A DNA stretch of 64,000 nucleotides from CAVTWS01 sp963732655 (GCA_963732655.1 CAVTAI010000017.1:930001-994000), one strand, 5' to 3'. Shown: positions 43,272-52,533, counted from the first letter of the stretch. Notes: generated from the letters alone by a model not told the origin. A program made the numbers and translations.

Positions 43272-43661
43272 ATGGCCGACACGTTCTCCTTCACCAAACT
43301 CGTCGTCGCCGATCTGGAGGCGTGTGAAGCGTTCTACGTGAGCGTGTTCGGACTGGAGAAGGTGGCGCGGGTGTCGGCGGACATCGCCGGCCGGCCGATC
43401 GAGGAGATCATGTTCAAGCCGACCTCGCCGGGCAGCTCGTCGTTCATCTTGTTGGCGTACGCGGACCGCAGCACGCCGTCCTCCGAGGAGGTGATCCTCG
43501 GCATGACCACCGAGGATTTGGACGGGATGATCGAGCGGGCGATCGCCGCTGGCGGCTCGCTCGCCGATCCGCCGCGGACCATGGAGCAGCACGGGGTCAG
43601 GGTGGCGTTCGTCGTCGATCCGGAAGGCCACCTCATCGAAGCCGTCCAGATGCTCGCGTGA
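43272..43661 (+). CDS. VOC/glyoxalase-family protein
   Basis: 129 aa from ATG 43272 with CGGAGG 7 nt upstream; an upstream GTG at 43266 is too close to that site. The vicinal-oxygen-chelate pattern is KLVVADLEACEAFYVSVFGL followed by the mirror half ending in VAFVVDPEGHLIEAVQ (metal-site Glu). It could be a lactoylglutathione-lyase-like, dioxygenase or resistance protein; the specificity cannot be told. Confidence 0.85.
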   Translation: MADTFSFTKLVVADLEACEAFYVSVFGLEKVARVSADIAGRPIEEIMFKPTSPGSSSFILLAYADRSTPSSEEVILGMTTEDLDGMIERAIAAGGSLADPPRTMEQHGVRVAFVVDPEGHLIEAVQMLA

Positions 43662-43673
43662 CCCTCGAGTACC

Positions 43674-44114
43674 TCAGCGGGCGTGGATGTAGTCGAGCAG
43701 TTCCCGGGCGTCGTTCTCGAGCTCGCCGACGCGCTGCTTGACGGCGTCGCCGATGCTGATGAGGCCGATCATCGCGCCGTCGGTGACGACAGGAAGGTGG
43801 CGGAACCGACGTTCCGTCATGAGCGCCATCACCTCGGCCACCGTGGTGCCGAGCTCGCACGTCTCGACCGGGCTCGACATGATGGTTGACACTGGGTGGT
43901 CGAGCACCCCTGGCCCAGTGCGGCTCAGCGCCCGCACGACATCTCGTTCCGACAAGATGCCGATGACATCACGTCCGGTGGTAGATACGACTACCGCGCC
44001 GACGCCGTGACGGTCCAGCACTGCGACTGCCTCGGAGATGGTGATCGACGGTTCGACCCAGGCGACGTCGGAACCCTTCCTCTCGAGTACGACCTTGACC
44101 GAGCTTGTGCTCAT
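43674..44114 (-). CDS. Two-CBS-domain protein
   Basis: 146 aa from ATG 44114 with GAGAGGAGAG upstream; the frame to 44183 lacks a site. Two CBS motifs are visible: ITISEAVAVLDRHGVGAVVV with GILSERDVVRAL, and TVAEVMALMTERRFRHLPVV with LISIGDAVKQRV. CBS pairs bind adenine nucleotides as energy sensors or regulatory modules. Divergent from the PPOX gene. Confidence 0.88.
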   Translation of the reverse strand: MSTSSVKVVLERKGSDVAWVEPSITISEAVAVLDRHGVGAVVVSTTGRDVIGILSERDVVRALSRTGPGVLDHPVSTIMSSPVETCELGTTVAEVMALMTERRFRHLPVVTDGAMIGLISIGDAVKQRVGELENDARELLDYIHAR

Positions 44115-44217
44115 GCGACTCTCCTCTCTGCTGTTCTCCTCGGATCTCCCAGATGTGACACCCGTCATTGTCGCGCCGGTCACCGTCGAAGTGAAGGGGC
44201 CAACGCGTATGGCATGG

Positions 44218-44246
44218 TTGACACCCGCCGTGGCTCGTGCGAATGT
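44218..44246 (+). promoter_or_regulatory. Possible promoter of the PPOX gene
   Basis: An exact -35 TTGACA (44218-44223) is followed after 17 bp by a weak -10 (GAATGT). It lies about 40 bp before ATG 44283. Only the -35 element is convincing. Confidence 0.3.
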
Positions 44247-44282
44247 CGATCCACATCCGACTCGTCATGTTGGGGGTTGACC

Positions 44283-44714
44283 ATGCTCGTCATTCCCGCT
44301 CCGGCCCAGGCAGTGCTGGGGTCCGACGCCGTGGCCCACGTGTGGACGCGCAATGCGAATGGTTCGCCGCAGGTCTCGGTCGTGTGGGTCGTCGCACGCG
44401 ACGACGAGATCCTGTTCGGCACCGACGCCAGCAGCGTCAAGGCTCGCAACCTGCAACGAGATCCGAAGGTCATCTTGTCGATCGAGGACACCGTCCGGAA
44501 CAGCCGCGGCTTCCAACGTCACCTCGTCGTTCGGGGTCAGGCGATCATCGAACCCGGTCCCGATCCCGAGCTGATGGACCGGTTGGCCATGAAGTACATG
44601 GGCCTGACCCGCCATCCGCTGGCCTTGCGCGATTCGCCGACATCGGTCGTCGTCCGGGTCACCGTCGAGCGCATCAGCGGAGTCGGCCCGTGGATCGACG
44701 AGGTGGCCGCCTGA
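44283..44714 (+). CDS. PPOX-class F420-dependent oxidoreductase
   Basis: 143 aa split-barrel: AHVWTRNANGSPQVSVVWVV, ILFGTDASSVKARNLQRDPK (cofactor phosphate site) and YMGLTRHPLAL. Similar proteins reduce diverse substrates with F420H2. It lies 46 bp before the ABC ATPase on the same strand. Confidence 0.87.
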   Translation: MLVIPAPAQAVLGSDAVAHVWTRNANGSPQVSVVWVVARDDEILFGTDASSVKARNLQRDPKVILSIEDTVRNSRGFQRHLVVRGQAIIEPGPDPELMDRLAMKYMGLTRHPLALRDSPTSVVVRVTVERISGVGPWIDEVAA

Positions 44715-44760
44715 CCGTCGTCTCGATCGCGCTCAGGGCGGCGGCGGTAACCTCGCGGCC

Positions 44761-45810
44761 ATGACGACGTCGGGTCCGGTGGGCATCGAGGTGGCCGGCG
44801 TCGCCAAACGATTCGGTTCGACGCCGGTGCTGCACGATGTCTCGGTCGGCGTTCAACCGGGCGGTACCCTGGCGTTGCTCGGTCCCAGCGGGTGCGGCAA
44901 GACGACGTTGCTCCGCTTGATCGCTGGCCTCGAACGGCCGGACGCCGGCATCGTGCGCATCGGGGAGCGGATCGTGGCGGGTCCGGGGCTGTGGTTGCCG
45001 CCCGAGCGTCGGCGGGTCGGCATGGTGTTCCAGGACTGGGCGCTGTTCCCGCATCTGAGCGTCCACGACAATGTCGGTTTCGGCTTGGCCAAGGCCGATC
45101 GCCGATCCGGGCGGGTGGAGCAGGTGCTCGACATGGTCGGTTTGGCGGGCCAGGCTCGGCGCCTGCCGGGAACCTTGTCCGGTGGTCAGCAGCAACGGGT
45201 CGCTCTGGCCCGGGCGCTGGCGCCTGAGCCCGATGTGCTCCTGCTCGACGAACCGTTCTCCAACCTCGATGCGTCGCTGCGGGTGCAGGTCCGGCGCGAC
45301 GTACGAGCTCTGTTGACCGACATCGCCATCACCGCGGTGTTCGTCACCCACGACCAGGAAGAGGCGTTCTACCTGGGTGACCAGGTGGCCGTGCTGCACG
45401 AGGGACGGATGGTTCAGCAGGGTGCGCCGGCCGAGATCTACACCGATCCGGTCACACCCTGGGTCGCCGGCTTCGTCGGCGAAGCCAACCTCGTACCGGG
45501 GACGGCCCGCGGCGGCACCGCCGACACCGCGCTCGGTCCCATCACGTTGCGGGGCTCCTTCGACGGACAGGTCGCCGTTCTGGTTCGACCCGAGGACATG
45601 GCGGTCGCCTCCGGTGGGCCGAGCCAGGTGCTCGAGGTCGAGTACTACGGGCACGACTGCGCCTACCGAGTCGCCGTCGGCGGGCTCGAACTGAGGGTGC
45701 GGGCCGAGACCCCGCCCGACCACGTTCGAGGAGACGCGGTTCAGGTGGTTCACCGGGGCGATCCCGCCGTGGCGTGGGCTGCTGGCGAGGCGAGCGACAG
45801 TGGTGTCTGA
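44761..45810 (+). CDS. Iron(III)-type ABC transporter ATP-binding protein (FbpC/PotA-like)
   Basis: 349 aa. Walker A is GPSGCGKTTLLRLIAG, signature LSGGQQQRVALARAL, Walker B VLLLDEPFSNLDASLR, and the switch VFVTHDQEEAFYLGDQVAVL. The C-terminal TOBE domain (PGTARGG...VAVLVRPEDMAV) is typical of the MOI/CUT1 class used for Fe3+, spermidine or sulfate. It is the first gene of a set with an iron-binding-protein homologue and a permease. Confidence 0.9.
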   Translation: MTTSGPVGIEVAGVAKRFGSTPVLHDVSVGVQPGGTLALLGPSGCGKTTLLRLIAGLERPDAGIVRIGERIVAGPGLWLPPERRRVGMVFQDWALFPHLSVHDNVGFGLAKADRRSGRVEQVLDMVGLAGQARRLPGTLSGGQQQRVALARALAPEPDVLLLDEPFSNLDASLRVQVRRDVRALLTDIAITAVFVTHDQEEAFYLGDQVAVLHEGRMVQQGAPAEIYTDPVTPWVAGFVGEANLVPGTARGGTADTALGPITLRGSFDGQVAVLVRPEDMAVASGGPSQVLEVEYYGHDCAYRVAVGGLELRVRAETPPDHVRGDAVQVVHRGDPAVAWAAGEASDSGV

Positions 45811-45827
45811 GAACCGGGCAGGAAGTG

Positions 45828-45846
45828 TTAGGTCAGCTTTACAGAT
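45828..45846 (+). promoter_or_regulatory. IdeR/DtxR-like half site before the binding-protein gene
   Basis: TTAGGTCAGCTTTACAGAT resembles the iron-box consensus (TTAGGTTAGSCTAACCTAA): 8 of 9 match in the left half, but the right half is poor. It lies 29 bp before ATG 45875. It supports iron regulation of this operon only weakly. Confidence 0.35.
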
Positions 45847-45874
45847 CATGGGTAGCGTGGTTACGATGCTCCCC

Positions 45875-46939
45875 ATGTTCACCAGGAAAGCCATTCCCAC
45901 CAGGATCGCCACCAGCCGTTCAGGATCGCGCCTCCGCTGCGGTCTCGTCGCGGCCCTGCTCGTGTCGCTCGCCGCCACTTCGTGTGGCGACGACGATGAC
46001 CGCGCCGAAGGGGGCGGCACCTTGACGGTGTACTCCGGCCGGTCCGAGGAGCTCATCGCTCCGATCTTCGATGCTTTCTCCGCTGAGACGGGGATCGACG
46101 TCGACGTGAAGTACGGCGACTCCGCCGAGCTCGCCCTGCTCATCGAGACCGAGGGCGACGCCTCGACCGCCGACATGTTCATCTCCCAGAGCCCCGGCGC
46201 CGTCAGCTATCTCGACGGCCTCGGCCGGCTGTCCGAGCTCCCGGCGGACGTGATCGGCCAGGTCGATGAGGCCTACCGCGCCACGGACGGCACGTGGACC
46301 GGGGTCACCGGCCGGGTGCGAACCCTCGTCTACAACACCGATCTGGTCGATCCGGCCTCGCTCCCTGATTCCGTGCTCGACCTTGCCGACCCCGCCTATG
46401 CCGGGCAGGTCGGCGTCGCCCCCACCAACGGTTCGTTCCAGGACTTCGTGACCGCCATGCGCCTGGCCCTCGGTGACGACGAAACCGCGTCGTGGCTCGA
46501 CGGGATGGCCGCGAACGAGTCGCCGGCGTACGACCGCAACTCCGCCATCGTCGAGGCGGTCTCGCGCGGTGAGATCCCGATGGGCCTGGTGAACCACTAC
46601 TACGTGCTCGAGTTCAAGGCCGAAGATCCGAACGCCCCGCTCGCCAACCACTTCTTCCCGGCGACCGACCTCGGCTCGCTGCTCATCACGACCGGCGTGA
46701 GCATCGTCGACACCGCCGACGATGTACCGGCGGCCGAGCAGCTCCTCGCGTTCTTCTTGACGCCCGAAGCGCAGACGATGTTCAGCGCCGGCGAGGGTGA
46801 GTACCCGCTGATCGCCGGTGTGCCCGTCCCGGAAAGCCTTCCTGAGTTGAGTGGGCTGGGGTACGTCATCGACCTCGACGAGCTGGGTGGTGGCCTGGCC
46901 CGTACGACCGAGCTGATCGCCGAGAGTGGCCTCAGCTGA
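45875..46939 (+). CDS. Iron(III)-type ABC solute-binding lipoprotein
   Basis: 354 aa if starting at ATG 45875; ATG 45848 and 45800 are in frame but lie in or before the ATPase end and the candidate operator. The lipobox is LAATSC. The fold is periplasmic-binding class II with LTVYSGRSEELIAPIFDAFS, ADMFISQSPGAV, the ligand-region Tyr in SPAYDRNSAIV and GLVNHYYVLEFKAEDPNAPL (tandem Tyr as in FbpA/FutA). It captures Fe3+ and hands it to the permease. It lies between the ATPase and permease genes. Confidence 0.88.
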   Translation: MFTRKAIPTRIATSRSGSRLRCGLVAALLVSLAATSCGDDDDRAEGGGTLTVYSGRSEELIAPIFDAFSAETGIDVDVKYGDSAELALLIETEGDASTADMFISQSPGAVSYLDGLGRLSELPADVIGQVDEAYRATDGTWTGVTGRVRTLVYNTDLVDPASLPDSVLDLADPAYAGQVGVAPTNGSFQDFVTAMRLALGDDETASWLDGMAANESPAYDRNSAIVEAVSRGEIPMGLVNHYYVLEFKAEDPNAPLANHFFPATDLGSLLITTGVSIVDTADDVPAAEQLLAFFLTPEAQTMFSAGEGEYPLIAGVPVPESLPELSGLGYVIDLDELGGGLARTTELIAESGLS

Positions 46940-48593
46940 CCTGACGGTTCGCGCTCAAGCCGGCGGCCTCGTCCCGCCGGCTCTGGCGCGCCTCGGCCGA
47001 CGACGCGCCGGTGGGGGTGCTCCGCCGCTGCTGACCATCGTGGGCCTCGCCACCGGCCTCGTGTTCCTCGCGCCGGTCGTGTGGCTGATCGATCAGAACC
47101 TGGAGCTCGGCTCTGATGTCGTCGAGGTGGCCACGGACGACCGCACGCTCGGCTCGTTGTGGCGCACGGTCGAGCTGGCCGCGGCCGTCTCGCTCTCGGC
47201 GGCGGTCGTCGGCACCACTTTGGCGTGGCTGGTCATCCGCACCGATCTCCCGGGTCGGCGGGTGGTGCGGTTGCTGGCCCCGCTGCCGCTGGTCTTCCCA
47301 TCGTTCGTCGCCGCCACAGCGCTCATCGCCGGGTTCGCCAAGGGCGGCCTCATCGAGCAGCTGCTCGGCCCGCTCGGGGTCGATGACCTTCCCGAGGTGC
47401 GAGGGTTCCGGGGCGCCTTCGTGGCCTTGACCCTGTTCACCTACCCCTACGTGTACCTGCCCGTCGCGGCGCGTTTGTCGGCCTTGCCGCCGTCGCTCGA
47501 GGAGTCGGCCCGGTTGCTCGGTCACGGGCCCTGGTCATCGTTTCGCAAGATCGTCCTTCCCCAGATCTCCTCGTCGATCGGTGCCGGCTCGCTGCTCGTG
47601 GCCCTGTACGCCATCTCCGAGTTCGGCGCCACGGCGTTGCTCCGGTACGACACGCTGACGGTCCGCATCTACGAGAACCGCCTGTACAACCGTCCGGCGG
47701 CGATGGCGGCCAGCCTGGTGCTGGCTGCGCTGGCGTTGCTCGTCGTGACCGCGGAACGCACGACTGCCCGATTCCGTCCCCCGGCCACCACGATGGGGAA
47801 CCGGCCGGCGATGACGGTCCCGCTCGGGCGCTGGAAGCTTCCCTCGCTGGCGGTCGTCGGCGCCGTGCTGTTCGGCGCGTTAGCTGCCCCGGTCGCCGTG
47901 CTGTCCTATTGGGCGATCCGCGGGTTGGTCAACGATCGCACCACCACCCTGGCCACCGACCCGGGTGCGCTGGCCCTGCCGGCCTGGCACACCATCACCC
48001 TCGGCGTTGTCACGGCCGTGGTCGCCGTGACCGTGCTGCTCCCGTTGGCGTTCCTCGTCGGCCGGCACCGATCGCGGGCCGGTGGTGTCGCCAACACCAT
48101 GGTCGTCGCCGGTTTCGCCATGCCCGGGCTCATCATCGCCTTGTCACTCGTGTGGTGGGTGTTGGAGATCGACGTGCTCCAGACGTGGTACCAGACCCTT
48201 CCCGTCGTGGTCGCCGCGTACGTCCTCCACTTCGGCGCGCAGGCGGCTCGTACCGCTCAGATCGCCGTGGCCGCCGTGCCGACCCGCCTCGACGACGCGG
48301 CGAAACTGTTGGGCGCCGGACTCGGACGGAGGCTGACCCGCATCGACCTCCCCTTGATGGCGCCGGGGCTCGCCGCCGGGATGGGGCTGGTCTTGCTCTC
48401 CACGATGAAGGAGCTCCCCGCCACGCTGCTGCTCGCACCGCCGGACTACAACACGCTGGCGACGCGGATCTGGTCCGCCACCGACGCCGGCCGCCTGGCC
48501 CAAGCCTCGTTCGGCGCGCTCGCGCTGGTGCTGCTCTCGGGTGTTCTCACGTGGCTGCTCGTGATCCGGGCCGGGGAGACCGCACACGGTTGA
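46926..48593 (+). CDS. Iron(III)-type ABC permease (FbpB-like, two-domain)
   Basis: 555 aa from GTG 46926, overlapping the binding-protein stop by 14 bp. It is a duplicated permease: about twelve membrane segments and two cytoplasmic EAA loops, EESARLLGHGPWSSFRKIVLP in the first half and DDAAKLLGAGLGRRLTRIDLP in the second. Such fused permeases are characteristic of FbpB-type iron transporters. Together with the two preceding genes it forms a full importer. Confidence 0.9.
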   Translation: MASADLTVRAQAGGLVPPALARLGRRRAGGGAPPLLTIVGLATGLVFLAPVVWLIDQNLELGSDVVEVATDDRTLGSLWRTVELAAAVSLSAAVVGTTLAWLVIRTDLPGRRVVRLLAPLPLVFPSFVAATALIAGFAKGGLIEQLLGPLGVDDLPEVRGFRGAFVALTLFTYPYVYLPVAARLSALPPSLEESARLLGHGPWSSFRKIVLPQISSSIGAGSLLVALYAISEFGATALLRYDTLTVRIYENRLYNRPAAMAASLVLAALALLVVTAERTTARFRPPATTMGNRPAMTVPLGRWKLPSLAVVGAVLFGALAAPVAVLSYWAIRGLVNDRTTTLATDPGALALPAWHTITLGVVTAVVAVTVLLPLAFLVGRHRSRAGGVANTMVVAGFAMPGLIIALSLVWWVLEIDVLQTWYQTLPVVVAAYVLHFGAQAARTAQIAVAAVPTRLDDAAKLLGAGLGRRLTRIDLPLMAPGLAAGMGLVLLSTMKELPATLLLAPPDYNTLATRIWSATDAGRLAQASFGALALVLLSGVLTWLLVIRAGETAHG

Positions 48594-48651
48594 CGGGCGC
48601 CGGTCAGCGGGCGAGAGCGGGGCGCTCGTCCTCTTGCGGCGCAGGCGAAAA

Positions 48652-49127
48652 TCAGACCGTTCCGGCTCGGAGGGTCTCGGTCAACTGGTCAGGCGTGAGG
48701 ATCCGGGTGGGCCCGAGAGCTTCGAGCCGGTCGCGAGTGCGGTCTCCGAACGCCTTTCCGTCAATAGTGAGGAAGACGTCGCGGCCCGAATGGAGGTGGG
48801 CTTCGTAGACCAACGCATCACGCACCTGGCGGCGTTGCCCGCTCGTCAGCGCTGAACTCCGGAACCTGTGAACGAACCGTTGCTGATGATCCGGTGGATC
48901 GCTCCGATTCGAACCACCTCAAACTCATTGGCCACGCGGCAGTAGCCGACAAGCGAATCTCCAACCGTCGCGAGTTCGGGATTAACCGGGAGGTCGGAGG
49001 GAAAGTCGTTGCCTCGCTCGCGGCGGACGGTGGTCGTTGAAGCCCATGTCACCGCATAGAGCTCAGTGGCATGGCGAAGTTGCGCGAACCTTTCGTCAAG
49101 CACACAGGTATCGACGGTCACCGACAT
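48652..49127 (-). CDS. PIN-like domain protein, probably one frameshift
   Basis: ATG 49127 begins MSVTVDTCVLDERF, where the Asp is like the first PIN metal residue. This frame stops at 48846 after IISNGSFTGSG. From about 48855 another frame continues with RRQVRDALVYEAHLHSGRD and VFLTIDGKAFGDRTRDRLEA to TGA 48652-48654. Joined, it is about 157 aa with the expected PIN order of D near the N-terminus, then E/D in the middle (RDAL...H) and TIDGKAF. PIN proteins are usually Mg-dependent RNases, often toxins; no antitoxin gene is visible next to it. It could also be a chromosomal orphan nuclease. Confidence 0.55.
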
Positions 49128-49182
49128 GCTGGAGGCAGCAATTGTCTCGATGGCGCAAGCCTAACCATCCGTGGCCGTGTGT

Positions 49183-51462
49183 TCAGCGGGCGACGGCGGC
49201 GCCGCTGGCGAGGAGCGCGTCGACCGCGTCGGCGGTGAGACCGACCTCCCGTAAGACTTCGACGGTGTGCTCGCCGAGCGCAGGGGGCGCCCGGTCCAGG
49301 CGAGCCTCGAGGTCGCCGAAGTGCCACATGGCACCGGGCTGCTCGAAGCGGCCCCACTCGGCGTGATCGTACGTGGCGACGAGACCGGCGGCCTGATTGT
49401 CCGGATCGTCGAAGAAGGGGTACCGCTGGGCCAGCCGCACCGGCTCGCACGCCACGCCCGAGGCCCCCAAACGCTTGCACAAAACGGCCGCCTCGAGTGT
49501 CGCCACCGCGTCGGTGATGCCTTCAGGGGAGGTCGCCCCTGCGCCGGCGACGAGCTTCTCGATGTCGGCCTCGGTGTCGGCGGCGATCGCCACCCAGCCG
49601 TCGGCGCAGGCGACGATGCGGCGCCCGGGCCCCAGCGCCAGCTGATCCCGGTCGAGGTGGGCGTACGGTTCGAGCTCACCGCCGGCACCGACGTACGTCT
49701 CGCTGTTGGTCATCACCGCGGCCCCGAGCAGTGACGCCGCCACGTTCGTCGGCGTGCCGGTACGGTCGCGATGGAGGACGGCGAGCAGGGTCGACACCAC
49801 CGACGACATGGCGCACAGGTGGTCGGTGAACCCGAACCGGTGCCACATGGGCGAGTTGCCCTCGCCGGCCCCCGCCACCTCCCACCCGCACGACGACTGG
49901 AAGAGTTGGTCGTAGCCCGGCCAATCGGCTCGCGGACCCGCCGGGCCGTACGAGCTGGTGTGGCAGAAGACGACGTCGGGCTTGATGGCCCGGATGGAGT
50001 CGGGGTCGAGGCCGAGCCGATGGGCGGCGGGCATGCGCAGGTTGTGGTGTACGACATCGGCCCAGCCGATGATGGCCTCGAGCGCGGCGCGCGACTCCGG
50101 GTGCTTGAGGTCGAGGGCGACCGCTCGTTTGCCGCGCTGGCAGCCGGCGAAGGACCAGTCGACATACCGCATGGGGTCGCCGGTGATCGTCTCGACCTTG
50201 ATCACGTCGGCGCCGAGGTCGGCCAGCAGCATCGGGCCGAGCGGGCCGGCGAGGAAGTTGCCGAAGTCGACCACCTTGAGGCCGGCGAGCGGCCAACGGG
50301 CCGCCGTGTCGCCGGTTGGTGTCGGGCGGACCCGCTCGGCACGGGATTCGGCGAGGAGGTCGGCGGTGTGCTGACCCGGCTCCGGCGCCGGCCCTTTCAC
50401 CTGGGCGGGTGGGGTGATGGTCAGCGGCATTCCGGCCGTGGTGATGGGCCCGACGCGGGGGTCGTCGAGCTCGATGACGTACCGATTCGCGCGGGCCTGC
50501 TCGTCGTCGAACACCTCACCGATGTGGGCCGCGAGCTGCGCGGGTACGTCGTGGGCCCACAGCTCGGCCAGCCAACGGTGCGCCGGATAGCGGTGGAAGG
50601 CGGCCTGGAGGGCGCCGGCGTTGGCGAACGTCGGCGGGTCGTCGCCGAGACCGGCCTCGGCGGCGGCCACATCGTCCGGTGTCAACTGGGCGAGCGTGGC
50701 CCGCATGAGCGGGGTGATCTCGGGGCCTGGCTGCATGACGTGGATCCACCGGCTGTCGGCGCACTCGAAAAGAGTCGCGCCCATCCGCTGCTTGGGCATG
50801 CCCATCTCGAGCACCGGTGATGGGCGTTCGGCGCGCGACCAGTGCATCATCATGGGGATCAGCGCACCCTGGACCAGGCTGGTGTGCGCCGGACCGGCCA
50901 CGCCGGTGCGGTCCCGCGAGACGAGCCGAGCCACGATCCCGATGGCGGCGAGCCACGAGGCGCCCCAGCTGCCGAGAGGTACGCGGACGTAGATCGGGCC
51001 GGGTCGGTGTTTGGCCTTCTGTTCGTCGCAGATGCCCAGCCGGGCGAGGGTGAGCAGGTCGTCCGGGGCCTGCTCGGCGTGCCGGTGGTTCGCCGGCCAG
51101 CCGAGGACGGACGAGACGATCAGGTCGGGGTACTGAACGGCCAGGGTGGCGTCGTCGAGACCGAGCCCGGCGGCGCGTTCGGGACCGAGATCGTGGACCA
51201 AGACATCGGCGGTCGACAGGAGCTGGCGCAACGACTCCAGTCCGGCCGTGGTGGCGAGGTCGAGGGTGACGCTGCGCTTGCTGCGGTGCCAGGTGAGGAA
51301 GCCGGGCCGGGCCCGATCGGCATGGCCGCCGGGTGGCTCGACGAGCACCACGTCGGCGCCCGCCTCGGCGAGGACCATGGTCGCGACGGGTCCGGCGATG
51401 CCCGACGAGAGGTCGACGATCCGGGTACCGGCGAGGATCCCTGAGTTGGCTGATTCCGACAC
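49183..51462 (-). CDS. Family III CoA-transferase, tandem double-domain
   Basis: 759 aa from GTG 51462 (GAGGG upstream). There are two CaiB/BaiF domains. The first has GTRIVDLSSGIAGPVATMVL, EAGADVVLVEPPGG, and VTLDL. The second begins GLKVVDFGNFLAGPLGPMLL, followed by DLGADVIKVETITGDPMRY and KRAVALDLKHPESRAAL. Family III enzymes are intertwined dimers with an Asp nucleophile, and a fused pair may act as a pseudo-dimer. It transfers CoA between carboxylic acids. It is divergent from an SDR gene by a 99-bp gap. Confidence 0.9.
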   Translation of the reverse strand: MSESANSGILAGTRIVDLSSGIAGPVATMVLAEAGADVVLVEPPGGHADRARPGFLTWHRSKRSVTLDLATTAGLESLRQLLSTADVLVHDLGPERAAGLGLDDATLAVQYPDLIVSSVLGWPANHRHAEQAPDDLLTLARLGICDEQKAKHRPGPIYVRVPLGSWGASWLAAIGIVARLVSRDRTGVAGPAHTSLVQGALIPMMMHWSRAERPSPVLEMGMPKQRMGATLFECADSRWIHVMQPGPEITPLMRATLAQLTPDDVAAAEAGLGDDPPTFANAGALQAAFHRYPAHRWLAELWAHDVPAQLAAHIGEVFDDEQARANRYVIELDDPRVGPITTAGMPLTITPPAQVKGPAPEPGQHTADLLAESRAERVRPTPTGDTAARWPLAGLKVVDFGNFLAGPLGPMLLADLGADVIKVETITGDPMRYVDWSFAGCQRGKRAVALDLKHPESRAALEAIIGWADVVHHNLRMPAAHRLGLDPDSIRAIKPDVVFCHTSSYGPAGPRADWPGYDQLFQSSCGWEVAGAGEGNSPMWHRFGFTDHLCAMSSVVSTLLAVLHRDRTGTPTNVAASLLGAAVMTNSETYVGAGGELEPYAHLDRDQLALGPGRRIVACADGWVAIAADTEADIEKLVAGAGATSPEGITDAVATLEAAVLCKRLGASGVACEPVRLAQRYPFFDDPDNQAAGLVATYDHAEWGRFEQPGAMWHFGDLEARLDRAPPALGEHTVEVLREVGLTADAVDALLASGAAVAR

Positions 51463-51561
51463 GACACATCCCTCGGACGACTTCGGTGATGTTCGCACAG
51501 AACGAGGCGCCGTCAGGAATGCGTCGGTACTGTGGCTCGGCTCGCGGACGAGGAGGAACCT

Positions 51562-52464
51562 ATGGGTGCGTTGGACGGACGAGTGGTCATCGTGACGGGG
51601 GCCGGTCGCGGGTTGGGGCGGTGCCATGCGCTGGAGCTGGCTCGCCACGGCGCCACCGTGGTGATCAACGACCTCGGCGTCAGCGTGCGCGGTGACAAGG
51701 AGGACACAGACCGTTCTCCCGCGGACGACGTCGTCGACGAGATTGTGGCCGGCGGCGGCACGGCCGTGGCCAACGGGGCGTCCGTCACCGATTGGGACGC
51801 CATGGCCGCGCTCGTGCACGACACCGTCGATCTGTTCGGCGACCTCCACGGCGTCGTCAACAACGCCGGTTTCCTTCGCGATCGCATGCTGACCTCGATG
51901 ACCGAGGAGGACTTCGACTCCGTCATCGCGGTCCACATGAAAGGGGCGTTCGCGTTGGCCCGCCACGCGTGTGTGTACTGGAAGGAGCGGGCCAAGGCGG
52001 GCCATCCGGTGAGCGGCCGGATCGTCAACACGACGTCGGGCTCCGGCTTGTTCGGGAACATCGGTCAGGCCAACTACGGCGCCGCCAAGTCCGGCGTCGC
52101 CACCATGACGCAGATCATGGCCATGGAGATGACCCGCTACGGGGTGACCGCCAACGCCATCTCGCCCATCGCCGCCACCCGGATGCTGGCCTCTATCGGC
52201 CGTACTGCTGATGGCGATGCCGCCTGGGACCCCCTCGATCCGGCCAACGCCTCGCCCGTCGTGGCCTGGTTGTGCACCGAGCAGAGTGGCTGGCTCACCG
52301 GGTCGGTGCTGCGGGTCGATGGCCACCAGCTCCAGCGCGTGTCGGGCTGGCACGTCAGCGGCACCCATCCGTCGTCGAGTGGGGAAGCCCTGTCCATCGA
52401 TGAGATCGATATCGCCTTGCGCAAGATGTACGGCACCTTCCCGGCCGGGCTCGTCATCAAGTAG
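51562..52464 (+). CDS. Short-chain dehydrogenase (hydroxyacyl-CoA type)
   Basis: 300 aa from ATG 51562 with AGGAGG upstream. The NAD site is VTGAGRGLGRCHALELARHG, the acidic NDLGVSVRGD follows, the active site Ser is in NTTSGSG, and the catalytic YGAAK is at residues ~178-182. The form 'NDLG---G' is typical of the multifunctional beta-oxidation/17-beta-hydroxysteroid dehydrogenase type. It fits the acyl-CoA and CoA-transferase neighbours. Confidence 0.9.
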   Translation: MGALDGRVVIVTGAGRGLGRCHALELARHGATVVINDLGVSVRGDKEDTDRSPADDVVDEIVAGGGTAVANGASVTDWDAMAALVHDTVDLFGDLHGVVNNAGFLRDRMLTSMTEEDFDSVIAVHMKGAFALARHACVYWKERAKAGHPVSGRIVNTTSGSGLFGNIGQANYGAAKSGVATMTQIMAMEMTRYGVTANAISPIAATRMLASIGRTADGDAAWDPLDPANASPVVAWLCTEQSGWLTGSVLRVDGHQLQRVSGWHVSGTHPSSSGEALSIDEIDIALRKMYGTFPAGLVIK

Positions 52465-52533
52465 AACGGGCGCCGGCCCGGCATTCGGGCATCGGGCTGC
52501 AGCACACCGCAGCCGACGCGAAGGGGGACAGAT

